NCBI GenBank assembly: GCA_030696505.1
Contig: JAUYSD010000107.1
Span: 1 to 32,042, forward strand
From: Sulfuritalea sp.
Lineage (GTDB): Bacteria > Pseudomonadota > Gammaproteobacteria > Burkholderiales > Rhodocyclaceae
Direction: 5' to 3'
DNA: 32,042 bases
The translations under genes and the position numbers were made by a program. The notes below the pieces were generated by a model that worked only from the letters and a program-made list of their open reading frames with translations, was not told where the DNA came from and made no database searches. Each line of letters starts with the position of its first letter. Position 1 is the first letter of the stretch. Of the stretch, positions 1-11,486 are shown piece by piece.

Positions 1-1
1 G

Positions 2-3000
2 GTGGGCATCAGCAGCGCCACCGGCGGCAACTTCGAAGCCAAGACGATCAGCAGCACGGTCAGCACCGACGTCACCGACGACGCCGACGCCACCATCGTG
101 ACCCTGACCGCCTCGGCCGCCTCGGTCACGGAAGGCGGCACGGCGATCGGTTATGAATTGGCATTGAGCAACACACCGCTCAGCGACGTAACCGTGACTC
201 TCAGCTACAGCGGCACGGCGACAGACGGCAGCGACTTCACCGGCGTAACCACCGTGACGATTCCAGGGGGCAGCACATCGGCAAGCTTCGATATCGATAC
301 TATCGACGATGCCCTGGCCGAAGGAGCGGAGACCTTTACGATAAGCATCGCCGGATTGAGCGGAGGCGGCTTCGAATCCCTTGCAGCGAATCCGCTGGCG
401 AACAACGTCACAACGACGATTGAATCCAGCGACAATCCTCCCGTCAACACCGTTCCCGTCGCGCAGACTGTCGCGGAAGACACGGCCAAGGTGTTCAGCG
501 CCGCCAACGCCAACGCAATCACGGTTGCGGACGTGGATGGACAGACGCTCACCACGACGGTCGACATCGGAAACGGTACTCTCACGGCGGTCGCTTTTGC
601 CGGCGCCACGATCACCGGCAATGGCACTGGGGCCGTCACGATCAGCGGTACCGCGGCAGCCATCAACGGCGCGCTGAACGGCTTGTCCTATGCGCCAACC
701 GCCGACTACAACGGTCCGGCGACCTTGACTGTGACTACCAGCGATGGAACCCTCAGCGACACCGATACGGTGGCGATAACGGTAACCGCAGTGGCCGATA
801 TAGTGGCTGACACTCTGACCACCAATGAAGACACGGCCATCGTGGCCAACGTGATCACGGGCAGCAACGGCGCCAGCGCGGACAGCTTCGAAGGCGCGCC
901 GGTGCTGACCAGCGTCACCCAGGGCAGCAACGGCACGGTGAGCTTCACCGCGGCCGGCGCAGTGACCTACACGCCGAATCCGAACTACAACGGCAGCGAC
1001 AGCTTCACCTACACGGTGACCAGTCCGGCCGGGGTGACCGAGACGACGACGGTGAATGTGACGGTGAACGCCGTGAATGACGCGCCGGTGGCAAACGCAG
1101 ATAGCTATTCCGCAACTGAAGGCGTGGCCACGGTGCTGGGCAATGTGCTGGCCAACGATACCGACGTGGAGAACAGCCCGCTTACGGCATTCCAGTTCGC
1201 CACCGATGGTGCATCGCCGGCCAGCCTGGTCAATGGCAGCAATGCGGTCACGACGCTTCTGGGCGGCACCGTGGTGATGAATACCGACGGCAGCTTCACC
1301 TATACGGCGCCGGCGCAGATGAACAACCCAACCGCCGTTCAGGACAGCTTCGTCTACAAGGCATCCGACGGCAGCCTGAGTTCGGGCTGGGTCACGGTGA
1401 ATCTGGATATCACCGACTCGGCGCCGACGGCAGTCGCGGATACCGACGAAGTAGGGCACAGCGCGACGACCTACGGCAACGTGATCACGGGCGCCGGCGG
1501 CGGGACGGATACGCTCGGTGCCGACAGCGTGGCGATCAGCAACGTCGTCTTTGGCGGGACGGAAATTTCCAATACGCTGGTCGGTGACGTCAGGACGATA
1601 GTCACTGCCAGCGGCACGCTGACGGTGAACCAGCTCACGGGCGAGTACAGCTACCAGGACACCACGGCCAACCTCAACGTGCCGGCATCTCCGGGCAACA
1701 CGGCAGTAACCCTGAACGCCTGGCGCACTACCTACGGCGTCGATCTGTACGGTTTCGACGGCAGCAATCCCTACGTCGGCGGCACGGCTGCGAACGGGCT
1801 CAATTTATCCACGCTGGACGCGACTGCGGAAGGCAAGGTGCGGCTGCGCGACAATGGCGGCAACAACAACGACGGCCTCGGGGTGGAAACCGCTGCCGGC
1901 ACCAGCAACACCAACCGGATCGAAAGCGCCGAGGCGCTGGTGGTCGACCTGAATCTGTTGAGCAAGTCCGCCACCGTCACCCTGACCGATCTGACGACCG
2001 GCGAAACAGCGACCTGGTATGCCTACGACAGTTCAGGCAACTATGTTGGCACGGGAACGATTGCCGGCAACGGAACGAACATTGCAACCGCAACCATCAC
2101 CACCGCAACTGCGTTCCAGCACATCGTATTCACCAGCACCGGCGCGACTTACCGCCTGAACGGCCTCAACGCCATTCCCGAGGTACCGGACCAGATATTC
2201 ACCTACACCCTGACCGACGCCGACGGCTCGACCTCGTCGGCCAGCCTGACCATCAGCACCAGCGGCACCAACGCCTCGCCGACGGCAGTGGCTGACACGG
2301 GTGCGGTCGATGAGGATGCCACGCTGACGGTGAGCACCGTCAATGGCGTGATCCAGGGAGTGGGCACCGATACCGATGCCGACAACACCACGGCATCGCT
2401 GGTGGTCAGCGGCGTTGCCGCAGGGATCGGCGGGGTGGCCCAGGGAGTTGGCGTTGGCACCACGGTGACCGGCAGCTACGGCACGCTGACGCTGAATGGC
2501 GACGGCAGCTACAGCTACGTCGCCGATCAGACAGCGGCCGACGCGCTGGCTACCGGCGTCACCGCCAACGACGTATTCAGCTACACCGTGACGGACCCCA
2601 ACGGTGCCGTGTCCAACAGCACCACGCTGACCATCACCGTCACCGGTACCAACGATGCGCCGGTAGCCAACGACGACACGCTGGTTGCCACGGAAGACAC
2701 GCCGGTGATCTACACGGCAGCCCAGTTGCTGGGCAACGATACGGACGTCGATCTGGACACGCTGACCATCGCCAGCGTCACCAGCGGCAGCGGCGGTACG
2801 GCGGTGCTGAACGGCGATGGCACGGTGACCTTCACGCCCAGCGCCAATTTCAACGGCGTGGCCGACTTTACCTACACGGTGACCGACGGCAGCCTGACTT
2901 CCAACACGGCCACCGTCACGGTCAATGTCGCGCCTGTCAACGACGCGCCGGTCGCCAACAACGACACTGTGGCTACCGTTCAGGGTACGCCCGCGACCTA

Positions 3001-6000
3001 TACCGCGGCACAACTGCTGGGCAACGACACCGATCCCGAGGGCAGCCTGCTGACCATTGCCAGCGTCACCAGCGGCACGGGCGGCACGGCGGTATTGAAT
3101 GGCGACGGCACGGTGACCTTCACCCCCAATCCTGGTTACAACGGCATTGCAGACTTCACCTACACGGCGACCGACGGCACGCTGACTTCGAATACGGCCA
3201 CGGTGACGGTCAATATCGCGGCGGCGCCGGTGCTGGACCTGGATGCCGACAACAGCACCGCCGGCGGCAGCGCCTTCCTTACCTATTTCGACACCTCCAT
3301 CGGCGCTCCGATCACGATTGCGGATGCCGATGTCAGCGTCAGCGACACCGACAGCACCAACATCGTGAGCGCAACCATCACCCTGACCAACGCCCAGTCG
3401 GGCGATTTCCTCACGGTGGGCAGCCTGCCACCGGGGATCACGTCCTCGATCGTCGGCAATGTCGTCACCCTGACCGGCCCGGCGTTCTACACGGATTTCC
3501 AGACCGCGATCAAGGCCGTCAGCTTCGATACGACGAGTACGGATCTCACCGCGCGGACCGTCACGGTCAAGGTCAGCGATGGCCTGAGCGACAGCAATCT
3601 CGCCACCACCACCATCAACATGGTCGGCGTGAATACGCCGCCGGTGGCCGACAACATCGCCGCCAGCGGTGCCGAGGATACGGCCATCGCAGTGACCCTG
3701 ACCGGTTCCGATCCCGACGGCACCGTAACCGGCTTCGTGCTGGATTCGCTGCCGGTCAATGGCGCCCTGTACCTCGATGCCGGGCTGACTCTGCTGGCGC
3801 CCACGGGAACGACGCTGGCTGCCACGGGCGAGACCGTCACGCTGTACTTCAAGCCGCTCGACAACTGGAACGGCAGCACCGGCTTCACCTACACGGCCGC
3901 CGACAATCAGGGTGGCACGTCGCCCGCGGCAACGGCCGGCATCACGGTCACGCCGGTTTCCGACGGCACGCCGGTCGCCAACGACGACAGCATCACGGTG
4001 GCGGCGGGCACCACGACCTTCATCGGCGTCGCCTCGCTGCTGGGCAACGACAGCCTGTTCGACGGCGCAGCCATCACCGGCGTTACGTCGCCCAGCGGAA
4101 CCCTGACACCGGTGTATGCCTCCGGCGTCCTCACCGGCTACGACTACACGCCGACGGGCGTGGGGTCCGACAGCTTCGTCTACACCATCACCGACAGCGA
4201 CGGGCAGACCGAAACCGCGACGGTGACGTTGAACGTGGTCGATGCCTCCGACGATTTCGGCACCGTGTATGAGTCGGCGCTGGCGGCGGGAACCGGCGGC
4301 GGAACGGCGGTGGCTAGCGGCAATCTGCTGGCCGGTGGTGAACTGGGGTCGAGCATTACCGGGGTTGTGTACAACTCGACCAATTACACGCCATCCGGCG
4401 GCGTCATCACCATCGATACGGGTGTCGGCATACTTACGGTCACGGCAGCGACCGGCGCCTACAGCTACACGCTGAACGGCGTCACGACGCACGGCGCGCC
4501 GGGCTCCGGTACGGACACCGCGGTGCTGCAGGACTTCACCTACACGACCAACGTCGCCACCTCGGCGACACTGCATGTCACGATCCAGGACGACAAGCCG
4601 ATCGTCAACAATCAGCTGGTCGAAGTCTCCGAATCGGTGGTGCCGAAGTTCTCGCTGGTGCTGACGGTCGACGTCTCCGGCAGCATGCTGGACGACGTGC
4701 GCTCGATTGCGGCGGACGGCACGGTCACCCTGACCACGCGCATGGAAATGGCGAAAACCTCGCTGATCGCCCTGGTCGAGGAGTACTTCAACCAGTCGCC
4801 CGAGGTCGAAGTCAAGATCGTCGCCTTCGAAGCCACCGCATCGACTCTGAACGGCGGCAACTGGTACACCACCAAGGAGTCGGTGATCGCCGGCATCAAC
4901 AGCCTGACCGCCAACGGCGGCACCAACTACGAGGCGGCGCTGAACCTGACCAAGACGGCGCTGGGCACGACCACGCTGGGCGGCGAGGAAATCGTCTATT
5001 TCATGTCGGATGGCAATCCCACTTCCGGCAATACTGTCGATCCGGTCGGCGCGACGGGCTACGACACCTTCGTCAACAGCAACGGCGTGCGTTCGTTCGC
5101 GGTGGGCATCGGCACAGGTATCACCAACCTGGTACCGCTCAACGGCATCCACAATGTCGATGCCGACGGCGACGGCGTCAAGGATGCCGCGATCCTGGTG
5201 CCGGACATCAACAAGCTCGACGAAGAGCTGCTGGCGACCGTGCCGACCGGCTATGGCGGCAACGTGGTGGCGGGCAGCGGCATCCAGGGTGTGAGCTTCG
5301 GCGCCGACGGCGGCTACATCCAGTCGATCAGCCTGCTGCTCGACAGCGACGATCCCGATTCGGTGCCCGAACAACTGGTCACCTTCACCTTCGACCCGGC
5401 CGGATCCGGCTCCATCAGCCACGACGCCGGGGCCTGGCTCACCGGTTTCCCGCTGGCGGGCAGCACCCTGGCGCTCGATGTCGCCAAGGGCTTCGCCTAT
5501 GGCGATCTGGTGTTCGATTTCACCACCGGCGACTACACCTATTTCACCGGGCTCGGCGCGGTCGAGGGCACCAGCTTCGACATGACCTTCGTCGCCCGCG
5601 ACGCCGATGGCGACACGGCCTCGGCGGTGCAGACGGTTTCGATCGTCGATGGCCAGCCGATTGCCCGTGCCGATACCGATACCCTGCGCGGCCTCGATAC
5701 CCTGCTCGAAGGCAACGTAATGTCCGGCATCGGCACCGACGGCGGCGTATCGCTGGGCGGAACCCTGACGGCCTTCACGCCGCAAGGCAGCGGCGTCGAT
5801 TCGATCCGCGACGACGCCGTGGTCACTTCCATCGTGTTCAAGGGCATCAGCTTCGATCTCACCACTGCCGGCAGCGGCACCGCGGTCGGCGGCAGCTACA
5901 CGATCAGCGGCGGCACGCTGACCTGGACCCACGCCAGCAACGGCAGCGAACTGGTCTTCGATCAGGGCGGCTATTACAAGTACCTGCCGCCGAGCGCCGA

Positions 6001-8140
6001 TCTGCCGCAGCCGGCCGTTTCCACGGAGTTGCCGGTGGCGGCGCCGGTGCTGATGGTATCGAACCCGGCAATCGCTGAGAATGCAGGCTATGCCGTGTTC
6101 ACGGTGAGCCTGTCAGCGGCCAGCGCCACGGCGACCACCGTCGCGCTGTCGTTGCCCGGATCGTCGGGAACCGGCACCAACACGGCGACTGCCGGCACCG
6201 ACTACTCGACCACCATCCAGTATTCGACCAATGGCGGGGCCAACTGGACCACCGGCACCTCGGCCACCATCGCCGCCGGCCAGACCTCGATCCTGGCTAG
6301 GGTGGCGGTGCTGGACAACGACGGCACCACGGAGCCCGTGGTGGAGAATTTCCGCCTGACGGCGACTGTTACGGCCGGCACCACCTCCAATGCCGCCTCG
6401 ACCGGAGTCGCGGTCATCACCGAGGACGACTCGGCCAACACGACCAGCCCGGCGGTGGCCAGCATCAGCGACGTCACCATCAACGAAGCGGCCGGCACGG
6501 CGACGTTCAGCATCAGCCTGTCCAAATCGCCCGGCAACGATGTGACGGTCTCCTGGACCACGGCCGACGGCTCGGCGCAGGCCGGGATGGACTACACCGC
6601 GAGCAGCGGCACCACGGCGACGTTTACCACGGCCAACTGGGCGACGCCGAAGACCATCACGGTGCCGATTCTGAATGACGCGATATACGAGGGCACCGAG
6701 GCCTTCTTCGTGCAACTGACGGCGACCAGCAACGCCGCCCGCGCCATCATCGGCGATGCCTACGGCATTGCGACGATCACCGACAACGAGACCGCCGGCG
6801 TCGATCCCAACCCGCCGACGCTCGTGACCTTGACTGCGGACCCGGCCGCCAACGGCATCACGGTGCAGGGCATGGCACGCGACAGCACGGTGATCGGCTC
6901 CGCGGCGGTCAATTTCAATGCCACCAACGGCGTCGGCGTCACCGGCAACAGCTACACGCTGATGGACAACCTGGAGACCGTGGTATTCGACTTCGACCGG
7001 GCGACCTATGCCCACGGCGTCGAGCAGATGCGCTTCCAGGTGTATTCCACCGATGGCAGCGGCTATGCGATTCCGGTCACCTTCACCTTCTACGACATCG
7101 ACGGCGAGGAGATCGGACAGAAGGCGGTGGGCGGCGCCAACAATGCGACCACCTGGTTCACCATGCCACAGGAGTACGCCAACATCGGCCGGGTGACCGC
7201 CATGGTCGGCGACGATACCTACTACGCGACGCCGCGCGCGGCGATCCGCGCCATGGAATTCGTGCCAAGCACCGTGGATCTGGCGGCGCCGGCGGTCCCG
7301 GTCGAGGAGATTCAATACACCCTGACCGATACCGATGGCGACACCTCGAGCGCCACTCTGTCGCTGAACCTGATCACCAACCGCTATGCCGGTACCGACG
7401 CGGTGAACGACAGCATCACCGGCTCGGATGCCAACGACCAGATCTCGGGCGGCGGCGGTGATGATGTGCTGGATGGCGCTCTCGGCAACGACATCCTGCT
7501 CGGCGGCGACGGTATCGACCTGCTGTACGGCGGCGTCGGCCAGGACGTCCTCGCCGGCGGCGCCGGGGCGGACACGCTGCATGGCGGCGCCGACAAGGAC
7601 GTGCTGCGCGGCGATGCCGGCAACGACGTGCTCAACGGCGACGCGGGCGACGACAGGCTCGAAGGCGGCGCCGGCGACGATGTCCTGGCGGGCGGCAGCG
7701 GCGCCGACACCCTGAGCGGCGGCGCCGGCAACGACAGCCTCTCCGGCGGACTGGGCGATCTGGTATCCGACACCTTCGAATGGACCCTGGCGGATGTTGG
7801 CGCCAAGGGCGCGCCGGCGGTGGATACCATCACCGACTTCGATGCGTCGGCCGCCCCTTCCGGCGGCGATGTGCTGGACCTGCGCGATTTGCTGTCGGGC
7901 GAAAACCAGGGCGCCGACATCGGCAACCTGGCCAGCTTCCTGCACTTCGAGAAGAGCGGCAGCGACACCATGGTGCACATCAGTTCCAGCGGCGGCTTCG
8001 GCAGCGGCTACACGCCGGCGGCCGAGGACCAGACGGTGATCCTGCAGGATGTCGATCTGTACGCCTTCGTCGGCAGCAATGCCACGGATCAGCAGATCAT
8101 CCAGGACCTGCTGACCAAGGGCAAGCTGATCACCGACTGA
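2..8140 (+). CDS. Giant RTX/VCBS-type adhesin, type I secreted (5' partial)
   Basis: This is the C-terminal 2712 residues of a cell-surface adhesin; the frame is open at the window edge, so the N-terminal retention module and any LapG cleavage site lie outside. In order: a Calx-beta module (about residues 30-143); many cadherin-like, Ig-like and VCBS modules with typical NDAPVA linkers and YNG/DSFTYT cores (about 148-1530); a von Willebrand A domain with MIDAS motif DVSGS at 1557-1561 and MSDG at 1668-1671; further T1SS-type modules; two Calx-beta modules (about 2017-2265); roughly a dozen RTX GGxGxDxLx nonapeptides (about 2469-2586) that should bind calcium; and a C-terminal type I secretion domain ending [10 protein letters not shown]. 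Length and architecture match LapA/BapA-type biofilm adhesins. The neighbouring lapD, lapG and TolC-like genes support an adhesin anchored in the outer membrane under c-di-GMP control. The exact substrate bound is unknown. Confidence 0.93.
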   Translation: MGISSATGGNFEAKTISSTVSTDVTDDADATIVTLTASAASVTEGGTAIGYELALSNTPLSDVTVTLSYSGTATDGSDFTGVTTVTIPGGSTSASFDIDTIDDALAEGAETFTISIAGLSGGGFESLAANPLANNVTTTIESSDNPPVNTVPVAQTVAEDTAKVFSAANANAITVADVDGQTLTTTVDIGNGTLTAVAFAGATITGNGTGAVTISGTAAAINGALNGLSYAPTADYNGPATLTVTTSDGTLSDTDTVAITVTAVADIVADTLTTNEDTAIVANVITGSNGASADSFEGAPVLTSVTQGSNGTVSFTAAGAVTYTPNPNYNGSDSFTYTVTSPAGVTETTTVNVTVNAVNDAPVANADSYSATEGVATVLGNVLANDTDVENSPLTAFQFATDGASPASLVNGSNAVTTLLGGTVVMNTDGSFTYTAPAQMNNPTAVQDSFVYKASDGSLSSGWVTVNLDITDSAPTAVADTDEVGHSATTYGNVITGAGGGTDTLGADSVAISNVVFGGTEISNTLVGDVRTIVTASGTLTVNQLTGEYSYQDTTANLNVPASPGNTAVTLNAWRTTYGVDLYGFDGSNPYVGGTAANGLNLSTLDATAEGKVRLRDNGGNNNDGLGVETAAGTSNTNRIESAEALVVDLNLLSKSATVTLTDLTTGETATWYAYDSSGNYVGTGTIAGNGTNIATATITTATAFQHIVFTSTGATYRLNGLNAIPEVPDQIFTYTLTDADGSTSSASLTISTSGTNASPTAVADTGAVDEDATLTVSTVNGVIQGVGTDTDADNTTASLVVSGVAAGIGGVAQGVGVGTTVTGSYGTLTLNGDGSYSYVADQTAADALATGVTANDVFSYTVTDPNGAVSNSTTLTITVTGTNDAPVANDDTLVATEDTPVIYTAAQLLGNDTDVDLDTLTIASVTSGSGGTAVLNGDGTVTFTPSANFNGVADFTYTVTDGSLTSNTATVTVNVAPVNDAPVANNDTVATVQGTPATYTAAQLLGNDTDPEGSLLTIASVTSGTGGTAVLNGDGTVTFTPNPGYNGIADFTYTATDGTLTSNTATVTVNIAAAPVLDLDADNSTAGGSAFLTYFDTSIGAPITIADADVSVSDTDSTNIVSATITLTNAQSGDFLTVGSLPPGITSSIVGNVVTLTGPAFYTDFQTAIKAVSFDTTSTDLTARTVTVKVSDGLSDSNLATTTINMVGVNTPPVADNIAASGAEDTAIAVTLTGSDPDGTVTGFVLDSLPVNGALYLDAGLTLLAPTGTTLAATGETVTLYFKPLDNWNGSTGFTYTAADNQGGTSPAATAGITVTPVSDGTPVANDDSITVAAGTTTFIGVASLLGNDSLFDGAAITGVTSPSGTLTPVYASGVLTGYDYTPTGVGSDSFVYTITDSDGQTETATVTLNVVDASDDFGTVYESALAAGTGGGTAVASGNLLAGGELGSSITGVVYNSTNYTPSGGVITIDTGVGILTVTAATGAYSYTLNGVTTHGAPGSGTDTAVLQDFTYTTNVATSATLHVTIQDDKPIVNNQLVEVSESVVPKFSLVLTVDVSGSMLDDVRSIAADGTVTLTTRMEMAKTSLIALVEEYFNQSPEVEVKIVAFEATASTLNGGNWYTTKESVIAGINSLTANGGTNYEAALNLTKTALGTTTLGGEEIVYFMSDGNPTSGNTVDPVGATGYDTFVNSNGVRSFAVGIGTGITNLVPLNGIHNVDADGDGVKDAAILVPDINKLDEELLATVPTGYGGNVVAGSGIQGVSFGADGGYIQSISLLLDSDDPDSVPEQLVTFTFDPAGSGSISHDAGAWLTGFPLAGSTLALDVAKGFAYGDLVFDFTTGDYTYFTGLGAVEGTSFDMTFVARDADGDTASAVQTVSIVDGQPIARADTDTLRGLDTLLEGNVMSGIGTDGGVSLGGTLTAFTPQGSGVDSIRDDAVVTSIVFKGISFDLTTAGSGTAVGGSYTISGGTLTWTHASNGSELVFDQGGYYKYLPPSADLPQPAVSTELPVAAPVLMVSNPAIAENAGYAVFTVSLSAASATATTVALSLPGSSGTGTNTATAGTDYSTTIQYSTNGGANWTTGTSATIAAGQTSILARVAVLDNDGTTEPVVENFRLTATVTAGTTSNAASTGVAVITEDDSANTTSPAVASISDVTINEAAGTATFSISLSKSPGNDVTVSWTTADGSAQAGMDYTASSGTTATFTTANWATPKTITVPILNDAIYEGTEAFFVQLTATSNAARAIIGDAYGIATITDNETAGVDPNPPTLVTLTADPAANGITVQGMARDSTVIGSAAVNFNATNGVGVTGNSYTLMDNLETVVFDFDRATYAHGVEQMRFQVYSTDGSGYAIPVTFTFYDIDGEEIGQKAVGGANNATTWFTMPQEYANIGRVTAMVGDDTYYATPRAAIRAMEFVPSTVDLAAPAVPVEEIQYTLTDTDGDTSSATLSLNLITNRYAGTDAVNDSITGSDANDQISGGGGDDVLDGALGNDILLGGDGIDLLYGGVGQDVLAGGAGADTLHGGADKDVLRGDAGNDVLNGDAGDDRLEGGAGDDVLAGGSGADTLSGGAGNDSLSGGLGDLVSDTFEWTLADVGAKGAPAVDTITDFDASAAPSGGDVLDLRDLLSGENQGADIGNLASFLHFEKSGSDTMVHISSSGGFGSGYTPAAEDQTVILQDVDLYAFVGSNATDQQIIQDLLTKGKLITD
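2654..3229 (+). repeat. Tandem pair of near-identical 96-residue adhesin modules
   Basis: Two consecutive 288-nt units begin at 2654 and 2942, each opening with codons for DAPVAN. Both carry [13 protein letters not shown]-like or [13 protein letters not shown] segments, [24 protein letters not shown] and SNTATVTVN. They are more alike than other modules of the same protein, suggesting a recent internal duplication. Confidence 0.8.
4640..5275 (+). other. von Willebrand factor A domain within the adhesin
   Basis: The adhesin contains a complete-looking VWA fold between cadherin-like modules. The metal-ion-dependent adhesion site motif DVSGS is at residues 1557-1561, followed by the conserved [10 protein letters not shown] segment (the threonine ligand) and the MSDG strand. 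All MIDAS ligand positions appear intact, so metal-dependent ligand binding is plausible. VWA domains are known in LapA-type and MRHA-type adhesins; the partner here cannot be told from sequence. Confidence 0.85.
7400..7760 (+). repeat. RTX nonapeptide repeat block
   Basis: The block encodes about a dozen glycine/aspartate-rich nonapeptides of the form GGxGxDxLx, for example [18 protein letters not shown] and GGAGADTLH. Such repeats form calcium-binding beta-rolls that fold outside the cell after type I secretion. The block lies just before the C-terminal secretion domain, the usual arrangement. Confidence 0.92.
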
Positions 8141-8154
8141 CGCCAGGCGCACAC

Positions 8155-8182
8155 CAGCGCCGACTCGCAAGAGTTGGCGCTG
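8155..8182. terminator. Hairpin between convergent adhesin and 179-aa gene
   Basis: A 12-bp stem (CAGCGCCGACTC / GAGTTGGCGCTG, one G-T pair) closes a GCAA loop. It lies 14 bp after the adhesin stop and 19 bp before the stop of the convergent gene. It could work as a bidirectional terminator, but no T-run follows on either strand. It overlaps one copy of dispersed repeat A. Confidence 0.5.
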
Positions 8183-8193
8183 ACGACACGGCG
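8168..8193 (+). repeat. Dispersed repeat A, copy 1
   Basis: The 26 bases starting CAAGAGTTGGCGCTG match the copy at 25636-25661 at 25 of 26 positions. Related copies occur at 17283-17308 and 14583-14604 on the other strand. Confidence 0.75.
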
Positions 8194-8201
8194 CTCAGCG
8201 C

Positions 8202-8741
8202 TCAGTGCAGCAGGCGCGGCGCGGCGGCCTGCAGGGGTTCCGACGCGAGACCGCTGCTGGCGGTGACGTGCAGGGTGAGTCCCCATTCCGCCGCGACGAC
8301 GGCTTGCTGCAGCAGCCGGGCCAGCACATGCACCAGCCTTTCGTCGAGGTCGAGGTTGATGCCCTGGCCCTCCTGCGGCAGCAGCGTCAGGGTCTGGGTG
8401 TTGCCCTGCAGGGGCTTGACCGTGATGCGGGCAAGCAGAACCGGTTCGTCGCCCAGCGGAAACAGCGAGCCTTCCTTGTACTGGCTGGCGAAATCGGCCT
8501 TGCCGACGGCTTCGCCATGCGCCAGCTCCGCCAGGGTGTTGCGCGTCAGCGGATCGCTGGTCTTCAGCGCGCTGAAGTCGTCGGCCATTTTCATCAGGAT
8601 CGGCCACAGCAGGGCGAGATAGCGGCGGGTCAGCCAGAAGCGGTATTCGGCATCGTCGTTGCTGCGGATGCGCAGCAACAGCCTGTCCTGCCCCGAGTCG
8701 TAGCTGGCACTGAACTGTTCGAGTTGCGGTGGTTTGCTCAT
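8202..8741 (-). CDS. Conserved-looking hypothetical protein linked to lapD
   Basis: The product is a soluble protein of 179 residues with no signal peptide or membrane segment. It has an N-terminal stretch resembling a beta-rich region (SYDSGQDRLLLRIRSNDDAEYRFWLTRRYL) broken by charged turns, and a C-terminal part with two hydrophobic helices (LVHVLARLLQQAVVAAEWG). I do not recognise a family. Its ATG overlaps the lapD stop in an ATGA, so it is probably translated by coupling after lapD as the last gene of lapG-lapD-orf. That position suggests a cytoplasmic accessory of the adhesin-control system, but this is inference from context only. Codon use looks like its neighbours. Confidence 0.8.
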   Translation of the reverse strand: MSKPPQLEQFSASYDSGQDRLLLRIRSNDDAEYRFWLTRRYLALLWPILMKMADDFSALKTSDPLTRNTLAELAHGEAVGKADFASQYKEGSLFPLGDEPVLLARITVKPLQGNTQTLTLLPQEGQGINLDLDERLVHVLARLLQQAVVAAEWGLTLHVTASSGLASEPLQAAAPRLLH

Positions 8742-10672
8742 GATCCCTGTCCGCCGTCTGTGACCCTCACCCCCGGGCCGGTTGCACCATCGAATCCTAC
8801 CGCACCGAGCACGGCGAATTCCGCTGCGCTGGCCACGCCTTCGGCGATCACCAGCAGGCCGATATTGTGCGCGATGGAACTGACGCCCTTGAGGAAGGCC
8901 TGGTTGCCCGGGTTGCTGTCGAGACGCCGGGTAAAGCTGGCATCGACCTTGATGTAATTCAGACCCAGGTCATGCAGTTGTCCGATCTGGCTGAACTGTC
9001 GTCCGAAGTGCTCGACGCCGACCTGGCAGCGATGGCTGCGGAGCAGGGCGCAGAGGCTGCGGAAAGCATCGACATGCTTGAGCACACCGGTTTCGGCAAC
9101 CTCGATCCACAGCCGGCCGGCGGCCTTGTCGTGCTTGTGCAGCAGGGCGCCGAGCCGCTGCCGGAAGTCCTCGGTCGCCATCGAACTGGCGGACAGGTTG
9201 ATCGCCAGGCCGCTCAATGACGGGTGCTGCTCCAGCGTCGCCAGCCCCAGGGCCAGTGCCGCGAGATCCAGTTCCGCGGTGCGGCCGAGCCGCTCGGCCA
9301 CCGGCAGGAAGCGCCCGGCCGGCAGCCATTCGGCGTCCGCATCGAGCTTCAGGCGCAGAGGGCACTCGTCGTGCAGCAGGCGGCCCTGCATATCCACCAC
9401 CGGAAACGAAACCAGGCGCAGCCAGTCGCGTTGCAGCGCCCGCGTGATGATCAGCGACCACTCGTCGGCGCTGCGCGGCACGTCGTCATCGGCCTCGATC
9501 GCCGCTTCGCGCACGCCATTGACGCCATCGGCCTCGGCGGCGATCAGGGCCGCATCGATCTGCGACAGCAGCAGACCCAGCGCCGTGCCGCGGCGGAACA
9601 CGCCCATGCCGATGTAGGCCGAAGCGCCGCCGTCCACGAAGGCTTCCATGGCGACGATCAGCGACCGCAGCAGCGCCTCGGCGACCTCGCGCCCGGCCTT
9701 CTGGTCCGGCAGCAGCAGGGCGAAGTCGGCGCCGTTCATGCGCGCGGCGAGCGCCTCCGGATTCGCCGTGGCGCCAGCGCCAACTTTCTCGCCCACGCGC
9801 CGCAGCAGCTCGTCGGTGGCCTCGCGCCCCAGCCGCTTGTTGAGGCCCATCAGGTCGGCGACGCGGATCAGGAACAGGGTGCCGCCGGTGGAGTCTTCTC
9901 CCTCCAGCGACGAGCGCAACTGGGAGATAAAGAACTCGCGATTGATGAGTCCGGTCAGGGGGTCGAAATTCGCTTCGCGGCGCACGGTTTCCAGCCGCGC
10001 CGCCTCTTCCTCGAACATCGTCTTGAGCCTGGCCACGGTCGCGTTCATGGCGCTGGCGAGCTGGCGCAACTCGGGAACGTCGGGCTCCGCTATGGTGATG
10101 AAACGGCGATTGGTGATCGCCTCGGCCTGGTCGATCACCGCTTGCAGGGGGCGGCGCAAGCGGCGCAGGATCAGGCTGCCCAGATAGCCGCCGATGAAGC
10201 TGGCGAGCGCCAGCGCCGCGATCATTTCGCGGGTGCTGGTCCATAGCGCCTCGTAGGCAAAGCGGCTGTGGCTGACCAGGGTCACCGTGCCGAACTGGGT
10301 CCAGCCGCTGGAGATCTGCGCCTCGCCGGGATTGGAATCGATCGGCAGGCGCCGCACGAACCACTCGGGCGCGCCCGCATCGCCGGCCGCCGCCACGCGT
10401 TCGATCATCAGCTTGCGCTGCGGGTCGTGGATGCGGATCGATTCGTAATGGCCGCTGTCGAACAGCGCCGCAACGGCCAGTTCGACCGTCACCGGGTCCG
10501 GGTTCTGCTGGCTCAGCGAAAGCGCCAGGGCCGAGGCGTTGTCGGCGTTCTTGATGCTCAGCTGCTGCTCCAGATAGGCGCGCGCCGACAGCAGCGAGGC
10601 AAACAGGCTGCCGGCCAGCGCCAGCAGCATGCTGAGGATGATGGCGAGCCATAGTTGGCGATACATCGACAT
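8738..10672 (-). CDS. lapD: LapD-type c-di-GMP receptor controlling adhesin proteolysis
   Basis: This 644-residue inner-membrane receptor has the LapD order: TM1 (about 7-29), a periplasmic LapD/MoxY-type domain (30-148), TM2 (149-169), a HAMP linker (170-225), a GGDEF domain (232-395) and an EAL domain (405-640). The cyclase signature reads NGADF at 313-317 and the EAL signature reads ECPLR at 436-440, so both enzymatic sites look degenerate, as in known LapD, which binds c-di-GMP without making or degrading it. The periplasmic segment contains GWTQFG with Trp124, matching the position of the tryptophan that LapD uses to hold LapG. A good Shine-Dalgarno (AAGGGGG) precedes the ATG. lapG lies 35 bp upstream in the same direction. 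The C-terminus (VRVTDGGQGS) is short. Confidence 0.93.
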   Translation of the reverse strand: MSMYRQLWLAIILSMLLALAGSLFASLLSARAYLEQQLSIKNADNASALALSLSQQNPDPVTVELAVAALFDSGHYESIRIHDPQRKLMIERVAAAGDAGAPEWFVRRLPIDSNPGEAQISSGWTQFGTVTLVSHSRFAYEALWTSTREMIAALALASFIGGYLGSLILRRLRRPLQAVIDQAEAITNRRFITIAEPDVPELRQLASAMNATVARLKTMFEEEAARLETVRREANFDPLTGLINREFFISQLRSSLEGEDSTGGTLFLIRVADLMGLNKRLGREATDELLRRVGEKVGAGATANPEALAARMNGADFALLLPDQKAGREVAEALLRSLIVAMEAFVDGGASAYIGMGVFRRGTALGLLLSQIDAALIAAEADGVNGVREAAIEADDDVPRSADEWSLIITRALQRDWLRLVSFPVVDMQGRLLHDECPLRLKLDADAEWLPAGRFLPVAERLGRTAELDLAALALGLATLEQHPSLSGLAINLSASSMATEDFRQRLGALLHKHDKAAGRLWIEVAETGVLKHVDAFRSLCALLRSHRCQVGVEHFGRQFSQIGQLHDLGLNYIKVDASFTRRLDSNPGNQAFLKGVSSIAHNIGLLVIAEGVASAAEFAVLGAVGFDGATGPGVRVTDGGQGS

Positions 10673-10707
10673 GACGGTTCCCCCTTAATTTCCTGCGTCT
10701 TGCATGG

Positions 10708-11379
10708 TCAATCGAATCCTTCCTTGCGGGCTCTTTGCAGCAAGTCCTGCCAGCGCGACAGCTGGCCGGTGCCGCCGGCGCCCTTGGCGGCGTTGCCGGC
10801 GACGCCGCTCCAGATCGCCTCGCTGTTGAAGCTGAACACCGGCTGCAGGTCGCTGCGCTGCGAGGCCGGCCTGATCTCCGGCACCAGGTTGTCCAGCACC
10901 AGCGGTTCGGCGTTGGGCGTCGGGTAATAGGCCAGCACCATGTGCGCCTGCAGATAGGGACCGGCGGGACCTTCCAGCCTGGCCTTGACATAGACCAGGC
11001 GCAGCTTGGCCACGGGTACCCCGGCATCCTTGAGCGAGTAGTATTTGATGATCGAAAAGTCTTCGCAGTCGCCGCGTCCCTGGCCGATGGTTTCCAGCGG
11101 CGTGGCCCAGTAGTCGCTCTGATTCCAGATCGACAGGTCGTCCTCGAAACTGATGTTGCGATTGATGAAATCGTTGATCCTGACCAGCTTGTCCTTTTCC
11201 GGCATGGAGCGGGACCGGGTGTCGGCCAGGGTCTGTTGCCAGTCGCGCAGGAAGGAAACCCGGGCCGGACCGAAGCGGTCGCCGAGCAGTCGCAGCAGGC
11301 GATCGAAGTCGTAGGCATGCACTGCAGAGACCGCCAGGACCAGCAACAGGCAGCGCCAGACGTAGTGGAATCGTGACAC
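10708..11379 (-). CDS. lapG: LapG-type periplasmic cysteine protease (BTLCP family)
   Basis: This 223-residue bacterial transglutaminase-like cysteine proteinase cuts the N-terminal region of LapA-type adhesins in the periplasm, releasing them from the cell. A signal peptide covers about residues 1-22 (LLLVLAVSAVHA). The catalytic triad is visible as Cys105 in GRGDCEDF, His146 in QAHMVL and Asp163 in VLDNL. The start is a GTG at 11377-11379 without a clear Shine-Dalgarno. The gene is first in the minus-strand set with lapD, the protein that sequesters LapG when c-di-GMP is high. The adhesin at the window start is the evident substrate, though its cleavage site is not in view. Confidence 0.93.
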   Translation of the reverse strand: MSRFHYVWRCLLLVLAVSAVHAYDFDRLLRLLGDRFGPARVSFLRDWQQTLADTRSRSMPEKDKLVRINDFINRNISFEDDLSIWNQSDYWATPLETIGQGRGDCEDFSIIKYYSLKDAGVPVAKLRLVYVKARLEGPAGPYLQAHMVLAYYPTPNAEPLVLDNLVPEIRPASQRSDLQPVFSFNSEAIWSGVAGNAAKGAGGTGQLSRWQDLLQRARKEGFD

Positions 11380-11420
11380 AGAGCGGAAATGGGCGGCTTT
11401 GCAGGCTATGATCGTGGCGG

Positions 11421-11447
11421 TTCAAGATAGATGACAATGAATATAAT
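11421..11447 (+). promoter_or_regulatory. Candidate sigma-70 promoter for the TolC-like gene
   Basis: A perfect TATAAT is at 11442-11447 in the divergent gap between lapG and the TolC-like gene. The best upstream partner is a weak TTCAAG at 11421-11426 with 15-bp spacing. On the minus strand, TTGTCA (11434-11439) could be a -35 for lapG, but no good -10 was found. Confidence 0.45.
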
Positions 11448-11486
11448 CGCACGTCTTCAATCAAAAATTGGATTGTGATCATCCGG

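Noticed and set aside
2033-5932. 1299-codon minus-strand open frame across the adhesin
   Set aside because: It is the antisense of a clearly coding, repeat-rich, GC-rich gene; its product is a low-complexity Gly/Arg/Val mix without domains.
6113-8170. 685-codon minus-strand open frame over the adhesin C-terminus
   Set aside because: Antisense shadow of the Calx-beta and RTX coding region with no recognisable motifs.
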